Origin: Belnapia rosea
GTDB taxonomy: Bacteria > Pseudomonadota > Alphaproteobacteria > Acetobacterales > Acetobacteraceae
Assembly (NCBI RefSeq): GCF_900101615.1
Contig: NZ_FMZX01000001.1
Coordinates: 868,001 to 932,000 of the forward strand
Direction: 5' to 3'
DNA length: 64,000 nt
The notes beneath the pieces were generated by a model. That model did no database searches. It was not told where the DNA came from and was given only the letters and a program-made list of their open reading frames with translations. Positions 27,493-35,754 of the stretch are shown here, one piece after another. Position 1 is the first letter of the stretch; every line of letters starts with the position of its first letter. A program made the translations under genes and the position numbers.

Positions 27493-28539
27493 ATGAGCGC
27501 GTCCTCCCGCCGCATCCTCTATATCGACGACGAACCCGGCCTGCGCCGGCTGGTGCAGCGCGACCTGGAGCGGCATGGCTATCGCGTGGTGACCGCGGCG
27601 GATGGCCCCACCGGCGTCGCACTCGCGGCCGAGGGTGGCTTCGACGCCATCTGCCTCGACCACTACATGCCTGGGCAGGATGGGCTCGACACCCTTGTCG
27701 AGCTCCGTCGGCTGCCGGACCAGCCGCCGATCATCTATGTCACCGGCTCGGATGAGGGGCGGATCGCGGTGGCCGCGCTGCGGGCCGGCGCGGCGGATTA
27801 CGTCATCAAGGAGGTGGGCGGAGATTTCCTGCTGCTGCTCCGCTCCGCGATCGAGAGCGCGATCGAGCGTGAGGCGCTGCGGCGCGCACACGACGCTGCC
27901 GAGGCCGCGGTGCGCGAGGCGCGCGACCGCGCCGAGGAACTCGCCAATCAGCGCGCCATGCTGCTGCGCGAGGTGAACCACCGGGTCTCGAACAGCCTGC
28001 AGCTCATCGCCTCGCTCACCCGGTTGCAGGAAGGATCGGTGCAGGATCCGGCGGCACGGGATGCATTGGCCGCCATGCGCAACCGCATCGCCGCGGTCGC
28101 GCAGGTGCATCGCCGCCTCTACACCTCCGATGATGTGCGCAGCGTCGCGCTGCACGACTACCTGTTCGGATTGGTGGAGGAGATCGGGCGCTCGGTCGGC
28201 GGACGGGTCATCACCCTCGAGGCCGAGGCGGTCGAGGTGCCGACCGACCGCGCAGTCTCGCTCGGCGTCATCGTCACCGAGCTCGTGACCAATGCGCTCA
28301 AATACGCCTATCCCGCAGGGCAAGAAGGGCCGATCACCGTGCGCCTCGAGAAGCGCGAGGACCATGGGTTGCTGGTGGTGCAGGACGAGGGAGTCGGCGC
28401 CACGGCCCATTCCCCGGCGGCCGGAACCGGGCTTGGCCGGCGCATCGTGGAAAGCCTGACGCAAAGCGTGGGCGGGGCCGTCGAGCAATCGGCCGGCCCA
28501 GGTGGCACCGAGGTCTCGATCCGCTTCGCCCTCGCCTGA
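27493..28539 (+). CDS. Response regulator-histidine kinase hybrid (REC + HisKA_2/HWE)
   Basis: A 348-residue soluble protein: receiver domain (1-120, phospho-acceptor Asp56, Lys106), coiled coil (120-155), then a HisKA_2-type dimerisation domain with His163 in REVNHRVSNSLQLI and an ATPase domain with ELVTNALKYAYP and GTGLGRRIVESL. Receiver and kinase in this order suggests it takes phosphate or an allosteric signal from the upstream pair and then phosphorylates another regulator. In alphaproteobacteria HWE/HisKA_2 kinases often feed the general stress regulator PhyR; that link is inference. It lies 23 bases after the receiver gene. Confidence 0.9.
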   Translation: MSASSRRILYIDDEPGLRRLVQRDLERHGYRVVTAADGPTGVALAAEGGFDAICLDHYMPGQDGLDTLVELRRLPDQPPIIYVTGSDEGRIAVAALRAGAADYVIKEVGGDFLLLLRSAIESAIEREALRRAHDAAEAAVREARDRAEELANQRAMLLREVNHRVSNSLQLIASLTRLQEGSVQDPAARDALAAMRNRIAAVAQVHRRLYTSDDVRSVALHDYLFGLVEEIGRSVGGRVITLEAEAVEVPTDRAVSLGVIVTELVTNALKYAYPAGQEGPITVRLEKREDHGLLVVQDEGVGATAHSPAAGTGLGRRIVESLTQSVGGAVEQSAGPGGTEVSIRFALA

Positions 28540-28551
28540 CCTCGCCTCGCC

Positions 28552-28581
28552 CCGGGGTGGAAGCCATACGGCCCACTCCGG
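28552..28581. terminator. Hairpin between convergent kinase and LpxR genes
   Basis: CCGGGGTGG (28552-28560) pairs with CCACTCCGG (28573-28581), with one G-T wobble and a 12-base loop, located between the two stops (28539 and 28598). No T-tract. Confidence 0.45.
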
Positions 28582-28597
28582 CAGCGGGGGCGGACCG

Positions 28598-29593
28598 TCA
28601 GAAGGAGACGGAGAGCGACAGCGCGCCGAAGACGAAATCCTTCCTCTGTCCGACGAATTCCTTGCTGCGGAAATCCTGCGTGTAGCTGAGCCGGACATTG
28701 CGCCAGAAAATCGCGCCGCCCAGTTCGAGGTCGCCCACGAAGGTCCGGTGGTCCACCGAGCGGCTGTCACGATAGGTATTGCCGTCGAGGAAGATGTCGC
28801 GCGCCACGGCCCGCCCGCCAGCGCCGGCAAAGAGGTACCAGCCGAAGCCTTCACCCACCGCCGCCGGCGTGTCGGCGATGGTCGGGCGGATGCGCGGTGC
28901 GCCGAAATCCCGGTCCAGCCCCTGCCCGATGCGGACGCGGCCGCCGATGCCGGCATAGGTCTGCACCGTGCCCGCGGCGAGGGTGACGCTCGGCAGGGCA
29001 TCGACGTCGAGTCCGCCCGGCAAGGAGGCCACGGGCAGGCGCCAGATGCGGTCATAATTCAGGTTGAAGACCGGCTCGTCGCGGAGCTGGTAGTGCCAGC
29101 CCCGCGCCTGGCGGTCGCCGAGGATGGAATGCACCACGTCCTGGGTCGGCCGGGCGAGCGAGCTGGGCCCGACCACGCCGACCTGCAGCCCGAAGCGGTC
29201 CAGCGTCGTCTGGGTCCGCCGGTCGAGCGAGATCTCGCCATAGAGATAGCCGGCATAGGGGCGGTCGCGCGGATCCGGGTTGCTCAGCCGCTTTTCCACC
29301 GGCGTGTACATGTTCTGGCCGAAGCCAAGCCCCCAGCGGCTGCGGGCCGGCCCGAACAGCTTGCCCAGCGCATCGTCGAGCGCCGCCATCGGCCCCGGCA
29401 GGTTGTCCTCGGCGGAGGCCCAGTTGAAGCGGAAGCCGTTGGAGTACCAACGGTCGGTGTTTCGGGCATAACTGTCATTCTCGGACACGAAGCTGACAGA
29501 GCCACGCCGGTCCGGGGCTGGAAGGTCCTGTGCCGCGGCGGTGCCGGCAAGCAACAGAAGGGCGGGGATTAAGGCGGCAACCGATCGGGTCAT
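28598..29593 (-). CDS. LpxR-type lipid A deacylase family outer-membrane protein (DUF2219)
   Basis: A 331-residue predicted outer-membrane beta-barrel. Signal peptide at residues 1-22 (cleavage after AAA). Family features of LpxR/DUF2219 are visible: SENDSYARNTDRWYSNGFRF near 39-58, GFGQNMYTP near 92 and DRPYAGYLYG near 112; the protein ends in aromatic Phe (LSVSF), as expected for barrel insertion. LpxR removes the 3'-acyloxyacyl chain of lipid A, altering surface recognition. Its activity is not proven, and the family includes members without tested function. The ATG at 29593 gives the signal peptide; the longer frame runs into a tRNA. Confidence 0.78.
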   Translation of the reverse strand: MTRSVAALIPALLLLAGTAAAQDLPAPDRRGSVSFVSENDSYARNTDRWYSNGFRFNWASAEDNLPGPMAALDDALGKLFGPARSRWGLGFGQNMYTPVEKRLSNPDPRDRPYAGYLYGEISLDRRTQTTLDRFGLQVGVVGPSSLARPTQDVVHSILGDRQARGWHYQLRDEPVFNLNYDRIWRLPVASLPGGLDVDALPSVTLAAGTVQTYAGIGGRVRIGQGLDRDFGAPRIRPTIADTPAAVGEGFGWYLFAGAGGRAVARDIFLDGNTYRDSRSVDHRTFVGDLELGGAIFWRNVRLSYTQDFRSKEFVGQRKDFVFGALSLSVSF

Positions 29594-29647
29594 TTGTCCC
29601 TTCCCAGGAGGCAGGCTAGATGTAGACGCTCGGACGCCGGGCGCAAA

Positions 29648-29734
29648 GGATGGGTGGCCGAGTGGTCTATGGCAGCGGTCTTGAAAACCGCCGTGGGCGC
29701 AAGCCCACCGTGGGTTCGAATCCCACCCCATCCG
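29648..29734 (+). tRNA. tRNA-Ser(TGA)
   Basis: Acceptor GGATGGG (29648-29654) pairs with CCCATCC (29727-29733). The anticodon loop CTTGAAA gives anticodon TGA (29682-29684). The T-arm GTGGG-TTCGAAT-CCCAC and a long variable arm are as expected for class II tRNA-Ser. No CCA is encoded (CCG follows the discriminator G). It reads UCN serine codons. It lies 21 bases from the 3' end of the serine dehydratase gene on the other strand. Confidence 0.96.
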
Positions 29735-29754
29735 CCGGCGCCGGTCTTGTTCGA

Positions 29755-31137
29755 TCAGCACTCGATGACGTTCACGGCCAGCCCGCCCAGTGAGGTCTCC
29801 TTGTATTTGTGGGACATGTCGAGCCCGGTCTGCCGCATGGTGGCGACCACCTGATCGAGGCTCACCAGATGACGCCCGTCGCCATGCAGGGCGAGGCGGG
29901 CAGCATTGATCGCCTTCACCGCGGCGATGGCGTTGCGCTCGATGCAGGGCACCTGGACGAGACCCGCCACGGGGTCGCAGGTCAGGCCGAGATTGTGCTC
30001 GAGCCCGATCTCCGCCGCGTTCTCAACCTGGGCGTCGCTGCCGCCGAGCGCCGCGGCAAGGCCGGCGGCGGCCATGGCGCAGGCCGAGCCGACCTCGCCC
30101 TGGCAGCCGACCTCGGCGCCCGAGATCGAGGCGTTGCGCTTGATGATGGCGCCGATCGCAGCGGCGGCGAGGAAGAATGTCTCCACCCCGGCGGCATCGG
30201 CTTCGGGCACGAAGCGCTCATAATACTGCAGCACCGCCGGGATGATGCCGGCCGCGCCATTGGTTGGCGCCGTCACCACCCGCCCGCCCGCGGCATTCTC
30301 CTCGTTGACGGCGAGTGCCCAGAGATTGACCCAGTCCATGGCCCCGAGCGGGTCGGCCTCATTGCGTGCCGCCCGCGCCTCGAGCCTCCGGTGAAGGTCC
30401 GGGGCACGGCGGCGCACGCGCAGGCCGCCTGGCAGCTCCCCCTCGCCACGCAGGCCGCGGTCGATGCAGGCCCGCATCGCGGCGCGGATGCGGAGGATGC
30501 CGGCCGATAGTTCGGCCGGGCTGCGGAGGCTGGTCTCATTCGCCCGCATCAGCCCGGCGATGGTGAGGCCGGCGGCCTCTGCCCTCTCCAGCAGCTCGGC
30601 GGTATCGCCGAAGGGATACGGCACCGCCGCCGCATTGCCCGCCGCCCCGCCGAGCGGCTGCCCGGCCGCGTCCAGCACGAAGCCGCCACCGACCGAGTAA
30701 TAGGCGCCTTCGCTCTCCGCCTCGCCGCTTGCGGTCGCGCGCAGGCGCAGCGCATTCGGATGGAGAGGCAGGGTCTCGCGCGGACGGAAGAGAATATCCA
30801 CGGTCGGGTCGAAGCCGATCCGGCGCCCGTCGGGCAGGGTCAGGCGCCGTGCATGCCGCACCGACTCCACCAGCACCGCCGCCTCATCCGGATCGACGTC
30901 CTCCGGGCGGGCACCGGCAAGGCCGAGCAGCACCGCGGTATCGGTGGCATGGCCGCGCCCGGTGAGGGCAAGGGAGCCAAAGAGTTCGGCGGTGATGCGC
31001 TCCACCGGCCGTTTAGCCAGTCCTGCCGCAAAGTGCCCGGCCGCGAGCATCGGCCCCACCGTGTGGGAGCTGGAAGGCCCGATCCCGATGCGGAACAGGT
31101 CGAAAAGGCCAATCCAGGCAGGTGTCGCTTGGCTCAT
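29755..31137 (-). CDS. sdaA: L-serine ammonia-lyase (iron-sulfur type, single chain)
   Basis: A 460-residue enzyme deaminating L-serine to pyruvate and ammonia. The beta domain at the N-terminus ([19 protein letters not shown], residues 12-30) and the alpha domain (from about 180) are fused as in E. coli SdaA. Cluster cysteines are visible in [28 protein letters not shown] and nearby. ATG codons at 31137 and 31146 are both possible. A very long upstream open frame is only a shadow of the opposite oxidoreductase gene. With glyA it gives the cell two routes of serine use. Confidence 0.93.
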   Translation of the reverse strand: MSQATPAWIGLFDLFRIGIGPSSSHTVGPMLAAGHFAAGLAKRPVERITAELFGSLALTGRGHATDTAVLLGLAGARPEDVDPDEAAVLVESVRHARRLTLPDGRRIGFDPTVDILFRPRETLPLHPNALRLRATASGEAESEGAYYSVGGGFVLDAAGQPLGGAAGNAAAVPYPFGDTAELLERAEAAGLTIAGLMRANETSLRSPAELSAGILRIRAAMRACIDRGLRGEGELPGGLRVRRRAPDLHRRLEARAARNEADPLGAMDWVNLWALAVNEENAAGGRVVTAPTNGAAGIIPAVLQYYERFVPEADAAGVETFFLAAAAIGAIIKRNASISGAEVGCQGEVGSACAMAAAGLAAALGGSDAQVENAAEIGLEHNLGLTCDPVAGLVQVPCIERNAIAAVKAINAARLALHGDGRHLVSLDQVVATMRQTGLDMSHKYKETSLGGLAVNVIEC

Positions 31138-31221
31138 GCGATGCATTGCGGCCCCGGCGATGCAAAGGCCATAAGAGGCTGCCCCGGCAAGCGAAGACAA
31201 GACACTTCCGCTCGGGCTGGC

Positions 31222-31241
31222 GCGAGGCTTGCAAGCCTCGC
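31222..31241. promoter_or_regulatory. Perfect 20-bp palindrome upstream of the molybdopterin oxidoreductase
   Basis: GCGAGGCTTG (31222-31231) is followed directly by its reverse complement CAAGCCTCGC (31232-31241), with no spacer. It ends 19 bases before the ATG at 31261, just ahead of the GGGAGGTG ribosome-binding site, and about 85-100 bases upstream of sdaA on the other strand. The position suits a dimeric repressor operator or a cruciform. Confidence 0.45.
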
Positions 31242-31260
31242 CCGCAGGGAGGTGCCCAGC

Positions 31261-33351
31261 ATGACCGTCCAGACCCGGCCATCCGTCTGCCCGCATGATT
31301 GCCCGAGCACATGCGCGCTCGAGGTGGAGGTTCTCGGCCCGGCCCGCATCGGCGCGGTCCGTGGCGCGGACAACCCCTATACGGCCGGCGTCATCTGCAA
31401 CAAGGTCACGCGCTATGCCGAGCGCATCCACCATCCGGACCGGCTGACGCACCCCCTGCTGCGCACGGGGCCGAAGGGCAGCGGACAATTCCGCCGCATC
31501 GGCTGGGACGAGGCGCTCGACCGCGTGGTGGAGGGCTTCACCGCAGTCACCGCGGAACATGGCAGCGAGGCGGCCTGGGCCTACAGCTCCGCCGGCACCA
31601 TGGGCCTCGTCAACCGCGACGGCGTCTTCCGGCTGCGCCACGCGATGCGCTGGTCCGGCCGCAAGGGCACGATCTGCTCGTCGATCGCCGCCGCGGGCTG
31701 GATGGCGGGCTGCGGCCGCATCTCCGGCACCGATCCGCGCGAGATGGCGGCCTCCGACCTCATCGTCGTCTGGGGCGGCAATCCGGTGGCAACCCAGGTC
31801 AATGTCATGGCGCATGTGACGCGTGCGCGGAAGGAGCGCGGGGCGAAGCTCGTCGTCATCGACCCCTACCGCACCGGCACCGCCGCCATCGCCGACCTGC
31901 ATCTCGCGCCGAGACCCGGCACCGATGCGGCGCTGGCCTGTGCGGTCATGCATTGCGCCTTCCGCGACGGCCTTGCCGATCGCGCCTACATGGCGCGCTA
32001 CACCGCGGATGCCGAGACGCTGGAGGCGCATCTCGCCAGCCGCGGTCCGGATTGGGCCGCCACCATCACCGGGCTTTCGGTGGCACAGATCGAGACCTTC
32101 GCCGGGCTCTACAACAGAACGGCTCGCGCCTATCTCCGCATTGGCTTCGGTTTCACCCGGGGCCGGGGCGGCGCCGCGGCGATGCATGCGGTCACCTGCC
32201 TGCCCGCCGTGACCGGCGCCTGGCGGCATGAGGGCGGCGGCGCGCTCTGGAACAACCGCAACCTCTACCAGTGGGACAAGTCGCTCATCGAGGGCACGGC
32301 GCTGCGCGACCCCGCGGTGCGGGAGCTGGATATGAGCCGCATCGCCAGCATCCTCACCGGTGACCCGGCGGCGCTCGAGGGCGGCCCGCCGGTGCATGCG
32401 CTGCTGGTGCAGAGCGGCAACCCGGCCGCCGTCTGCCCCGACAGCAACCGCGTCCGCGCCGGGCTGCTGCGGGAGGACCTGTTCACCGTCGTCCACGAGC
32501 AATTCCTGACCGAGACGGCACGCCATGCCGACATCCTGCTTCCGGCCACGATGTTCCTGGAGCATGACGACATCTACCAGGCGGGTGGCCACAGCCATGT
32601 CCAGATCGGCCGCAAGCTGATCGAGCCGCCGGGCGAGGCGATGTCGAACCACGACCTGGTCTGCGCCCTCGCCCGCGGCTTCGGCCTCGACCACCCAAGC
32701 TTCCGCATGAGCGGCCTGGAGCTGGCCGATGCCACGCTGCGGGCCTCCGGCTATCCCGGCGCCGAGGCGCTGACCGAGCGGCGCTGGGTCGATATCCAGG
32801 TGCCCTTCGAGCGGGCGCATTTCCTCGATGGCTTCGGCCATGCGGATGGGCGTTTCCGCTTCCGCGCGGACTGGGCGGCGCTTGGGGATGCGGAGGGGCG
32901 GCTGCCGCCCCTGCCCGACCACCTGCCGCTGGAGGATGCGGCCACGGCGGAGCGGCCCTTCCGCCTCGTCGCCGCCCCGGCCCGGCAATTCCTCAATTCC
33001 ACCTTCACCGAGACGCCGACGGCGCTCCGCCGGGAGGGGCGGCCGACGCTCCGCATCGCGCCGGAGGATTGCGCGCGGCTCGGGATCACGGAAGGCGAGG
33101 CGGTGCGCATCGGCAATGCGCGGGGCGAGGTCGTGCTGCATGCCCAGCGGGCACCGGGCCAGCAGCCGGGCACCCTGGTGGCGGAGGGAGTCTGGCCCGC
33201 CGATGCCTATGCCGGGGCGGCCTGCGGCATCAACGTGCTGACGAGCGACGAGCCCGCCCTGCCTGCCGGCGGTGCCGTCTTCCACGACACCGCCGTCTGG
33301 CTGCGGCCCGAAATTCCCTCGGACGACTTCAAACCGCTTCAACTCGCTTAA
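31261..33351 (+). CDS. Molybdopterin-dependent oxidoreductase (DMSO reductase superfamily)
   Basis: A 696-residue Mo/W-bis-MGD enzyme. The N-terminal 4Fe-4S site is C10-x3-C14-x3-C18-x27-C46. A candidate metal-ligand cysteine is Cys139 in GTICSSIAAAGW. The catalytic domain (50-560) is followed by a MopB C-terminal beta domain (about 580-690, FNS-type pterin contact at FLNSTFTETP). No Tat signal is present, so it is predicted to be cytoplasmic, and no Fe-S or membrane partner subunit is adjacent. Substrate unknown; formate dehydrogenase-like and S/N-oxide reductase-like roles are both possible. Good Shine-Dalgarno at GGGAGGTG. Confidence 0.87.
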   Translation: MTVQTRPSVCPHDCPSTCALEVEVLGPARIGAVRGADNPYTAGVICNKVTRYAERIHHPDRLTHPLLRTGPKGSGQFRRIGWDEALDRVVEGFTAVTAEHGSEAAWAYSSAGTMGLVNRDGVFRLRHAMRWSGRKGTICSSIAAAGWMAGCGRISGTDPREMAASDLIVVWGGNPVATQVNVMAHVTRARKERGAKLVVIDPYRTGTAAIADLHLAPRPGTDAALACAVMHCAFRDGLADRAYMARYTADAETLEAHLASRGPDWAATITGLSVAQIETFAGLYNRTARAYLRIGFGFTRGRGGAAAMHAVTCLPAVTGAWRHEGGGALWNNRNLYQWDKSLIEGTALRDPAVRELDMSRIASILTGDPAALEGGPPVHALLVQSGNPAAVCPDSNRVRAGLLREDLFTVVHEQFLTETARHADILLPATMFLEHDDIYQAGGHSHVQIGRKLIEPPGEAMSNHDLVCALARGFGLDHPSFRMSGLELADATLRASGYPGAEALTERRWVDIQVPFERAHFLDGFGHADGRFRFRADWAALGDAEGRLPPLPDHLPLEDAATAERPFRLVAAPARQFLNSTFTETPTALRREGRPTLRIAPEDCARLGITEGEAVRIGNARGEVVLHAQRAPGQQPGTLVAEGVWPADAYAGAACGINVLTSDEPALPAGGAVFHDTAVWLRPEIPSDDFKPLQLA

Positions 33352-33363
33352 ACCGAAACCTGC

Positions 33364-33409
33364 CAAACCCTTGAAGATTCTCGGTTTTGGTCCGGAATTT
33401 GAGGGTTTG
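33364..33409. terminator. Inverted repeat after the oxidoreductase gene
   Basis: CAAACCCT (33364-33371) and AGGGTTTG (33402-33409) form 8-bp arms around a 30-base, relatively AT-rich loop, shortly after the stop at 33351. A second weaker repeat (GCTTGGG at 33453-33459, CCCAAGC at 33480-33486) precedes the convergent esterase stop. Termination is plausible but unproven. Confidence 0.35.
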
Positions 33410-33505
33410 AGCGATTGAGGCGGGGGAGGCCCGCGATCCGCACGCAAGTGGGGCTTGGGCAGATAATCCTATATCACGCCCCAAGCTTCGGCTGCAAGGC
33501 GGGGC

Positions 33506-34417
33506 TCACTGGTCCGGCCCGAGGGCGAAGCGTAGCGCCCGGCCCACCGCCGAGGGCAGGACGGAGAAATGCGTCTCGCCCTGGATCTGCTCGAAGCGCG
33601 CCGCCACGCCGAGGTCGCGCAGCCGGTCCGCCATCTCCCGCGCGCGGGAGGGGATGCGCGTGCGGCCGAGGCTCTCGCGCCGCATCGCCGCGTCGCCGGC
33701 ATTGGCCTGGAAGGGTGCCAGCCGCTCCTCATACTCGCCGGCGCCGAGCAGCAGGCGCGGCTGGCCCCGCTCGGCCGGCGGCAGGGCGGCGAAGCGTTGC
33801 TGGGCCTGGGCGATCAGCTCCGCGTCGAATTGCAGCGATGGGCTCATCGCCACCCAATGGGTGAAGGCGCGTGGCCGGGTCAGCAGCGCATAGACGACGC
33901 AGAGCCCGCCGAGCGAATGGCCGAAGAGGCCCTGGCGCGAGGCATCGACGGGCAGCTGCGACGCGACGAAGGGCTTCAGCTCCTCCTCGATGAAGCGGAG
34001 GAAGCGCTCCGCCCCGCCGGTCCGGCCCTTCTCGGGCGGCGGCGTCAGGTCGAAGGGGCGACGCGAATCGTCGTAGGGCGCCTCGGTCGGGTAGCCGATG
34101 CCGACCAGCACCGCGTCGCGCAGCCCGGTCTCGCCGGGGAAGGCCGCTTGGACGCGGAGCGCATCGGCGGCGATCCCGATCACCGCGTTGGCGTCGAGCA
34201 GGTAGAGCACCGGCCAGCCCGAGGACGGCGCCGGCCCGTCCGGGCGGCGGAGGAAGATGCGCCAGGGCGGCCTGCCGCCGGACCGCGACGCCAGCTCGAA
34301 CTGGCGGAGGCCGGGCAGCGTCACCGGCGCACCGTTCTGCGCCGCGGCCTGTTCGTGGAAGCCGGCAGCGCCCAGCAGCCCGAGCGCCAGGCGCCGCGGC
34401 AGGGCCAGGTCGGGCAT
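33506..34417 (-). CDS. Alpha/beta-hydrolase esterase, enterochelin-esterase-like (IroE/esterase D type)
   Basis: A 303-residue predicted exported esterase. The first 25 residues form a weak signal (RRLALGLLGAAGF). VLYLLDANAVIG near 72, VLVGIGYPTEAPYDDSRRPFDLTP near 105-128 and the nucleophile elbow GHSLGG near 168 match the putative-esterase (PF00756) family, which includes IroE, S-formylglutathione hydrolase and trilactone esterases. His in ETHFSVLP near the end completes the triad. No siderophore genes are nearby, so the substrate is open. Confidence 0.8.
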   Translation of the reverse strand: MPDLALPRRLALGLLGAAGFHEQAAAQNGAPVTLPGLRQFELASRSGGRPPWRIFLRRPDGPAPSSGWPVLYLLDANAVIGIAADALRVQAAFPGETGLRDAVLVGIGYPTEAPYDDSRRPFDLTPPPEKGRTGGAERFLRFIEEELKPFVASQLPVDASRQGLFGHSLGGLCVVYALLTRPRAFTHWVAMSPSLQFDAELIAQAQQRFAALPPAERGQPRLLLGAGEYEERLAPFQANAGDAAMRRESLGRTRIPSRAREMADRLRDLGVAARFEQIQGETHFSVLPSAVGRALRFALGPDQ

Positions 34418-34422
34418 GGCGG

Positions 34423-35592
34423 CTAGCCCACCGCCCCCTTCGGCAATTCGCGCTCGATCAGCCGGGCCAGCAGCGCGGCGCCGTAGGGAATGGCATCGTC
34501 GTTGAAATTGTAGTGCTGGTTGTGGACGGTCGCGCTGTCGCCATTGCCGACATGGAGATAGGCGCCCGGCACCTGCTCCATCATGAAGCTGAAATCCTCC
34601 GAGCCCATGCCCGGCGGCTTGGTGCGGTCAACCTTCGCCTCGCCCACCAACTCGGCGGCCGCGGCGGCGAAGCGCTCGGTCTGCTCCGGCGCGTTGACGG
34701 TGGGGGCGAAGATCAGGCGGAAGTCGAGGCTCGCCGTGGCGCCGAGCCCGGCGGCCACGCCCTCGGCCACGCGCTTCAGCCCCTCCTCGATCAGGCCACG
34801 CGCGCGGTCGCTGAAGAAGCGTGCCGTGCCGGACAGCTTCGCCGTCTGCGGGATGACATTGTAGGCGTCGCCGCCGGTGATCTTGGTGACGCTGACCACC
34901 GCCGTCTCCATCGGCGGCATGTTGCGCGAGACGATGGATTGCAGCGCGGTGGCGATGTGGCAGGCGGCCAGCACCGGGTCGATGCCCGCTTCCGGCCGCG
35001 CGCCGTGCGAGCCGCGGCCCTCGACAAGGATGTCGAAGAAGGCGCCGCCGGCCGCGGTCGGGCCGCTGCGGATGGCGTATTCGCCGATCGGCATGCCCGG
35101 CCGGTTGTGCATGGCAAAGACCTGCCCGCAGGGGAAGCGCTCGAACAGCCCGTCCTTCAGCATGGCGAGCGCCCCGCCGCAGCCTTCCTCACCCGGCTGG
35201 AAGATGAAATTGACCGTGCCGTTGAAGGCGCGCGTCTCGGCCAGGTACTGCGCGGCGCCCAGCAGCATGGTGGTGTGGCCGTCATGGCCGCAGGCATGCA
35301 TCCGACCGGGCGCGGTGCTGCGGTAGGGCAGGTCGTTCGCCTCCTCCATCGGCAGCGCGTCCATGTCGGCGCGGAGCCCGATGGCAGCCTCGCCATTGCC
35401 CGAGCGCAGCACGCCGACGACGCCGGTGCCGCCGACCCCGCGATGCACCTCGATGCCCCATTCCTCGAGCTTGCGGGCCACCAGCTCCGCCGTGCGGTGC
35501 TCCTCCATGCCGAGTTCGGGATGGGCGTGGATGTCCTGGCGGATGGCGGCGAGTTCGGCCTGGCGGCGGGCGATGGCATCGAAGGCGGACAT
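34423..35592 (-). CDS. M20 family amidohydrolase (aminoacylase/hippuricase type)
   Basis: A 389-residue zinc/manganese peptidase-like amidohydrolase. Metal ligands appear in ACGHDGHTTML (near 100-110), GEEGCGGALAM (near 135-145) and HNRPG (near 168); IHAHPELGMEEHRT at 20-33 is the N-terminal signature. The dimerisation domain is at about 185-295. The family hydrolyses N-acyl amino acids or indole-3-acetyl conjugates. Five bases separate it from the downstream esterase, suggesting co-transcription. The ATG at 35592 gives a family-typical N-terminus (MSAFDAIARRQ). Confidence 0.9.
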   Translation of the reverse strand: MSAFDAIARRQAELAAIRQDIHAHPELGMEEHRTAELVARKLEEWGIEVHRGVGGTGVVGVLRSGNGEAAIGLRADMDALPMEEANDLPYRSTAPGRMHACGHDGHTTMLLGAAQYLAETRAFNGTVNFIFQPGEEGCGGALAMLKDGLFERFPCGQVFAMHNRPGMPIGEYAIRSGPTAAGGAFFDILVEGRGSHGARPEAGIDPVLAACHIATALQSIVSRNMPPMETAVVSVTKITGGDAYNVIPQTAKLSGTARFFSDRARGLIEEGLKRVAEGVAAGLGATASLDFRLIFAPTVNAPEQTERFAAAAAELVGEAKVDRTKPPGMGSEDFSFMMEQVPGAYLHVGNGDSATVHNQHYNFNDDAIPYGAALLARLIERELPKGAVG

Positions 35593-35631
35593 ACGGGCTC
35601 CTCGGTCCTTGGGCGGCGGCTCGGCCGGCGA

Positions 35632-35644
35632 GGAGACAGTCTCC
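35632..35644. promoter_or_regulatory. Dyad in the amidohydrolase/GGDEF divergent promoter region
   Basis: GGAGAC-A-GTCTCC is a perfect 13-bp dyad, extended outwards by an imperfect CGGCG/GCCG pair, 40 bases upstream of the amidohydrolase ATG. A candidate operator for one or both divergent genes. Confidence 0.25.
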
Positions 35645-35754
35645 CGCCGCCCCCGGCAAGGGGGCATGCGACGGTTATTCAAGGGGTTAATCAGGCGGCA
35701 ATGGCAATCAGCGAAATGATGTTCCCGCCATGCAGAGGCAGGACAGAGGACCCC

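Noticed and set aside
31138-33447. A minus-strand reading frame of over 1,200 codons running upstream from sdaA
   Set aside because: Only the first 460 codons from the sdaA start match a family; the upstream part has shadow-like composition (His, Arg, Gly runs) and is exactly antisense to the well-supported molybdopterin oxidoreductase.
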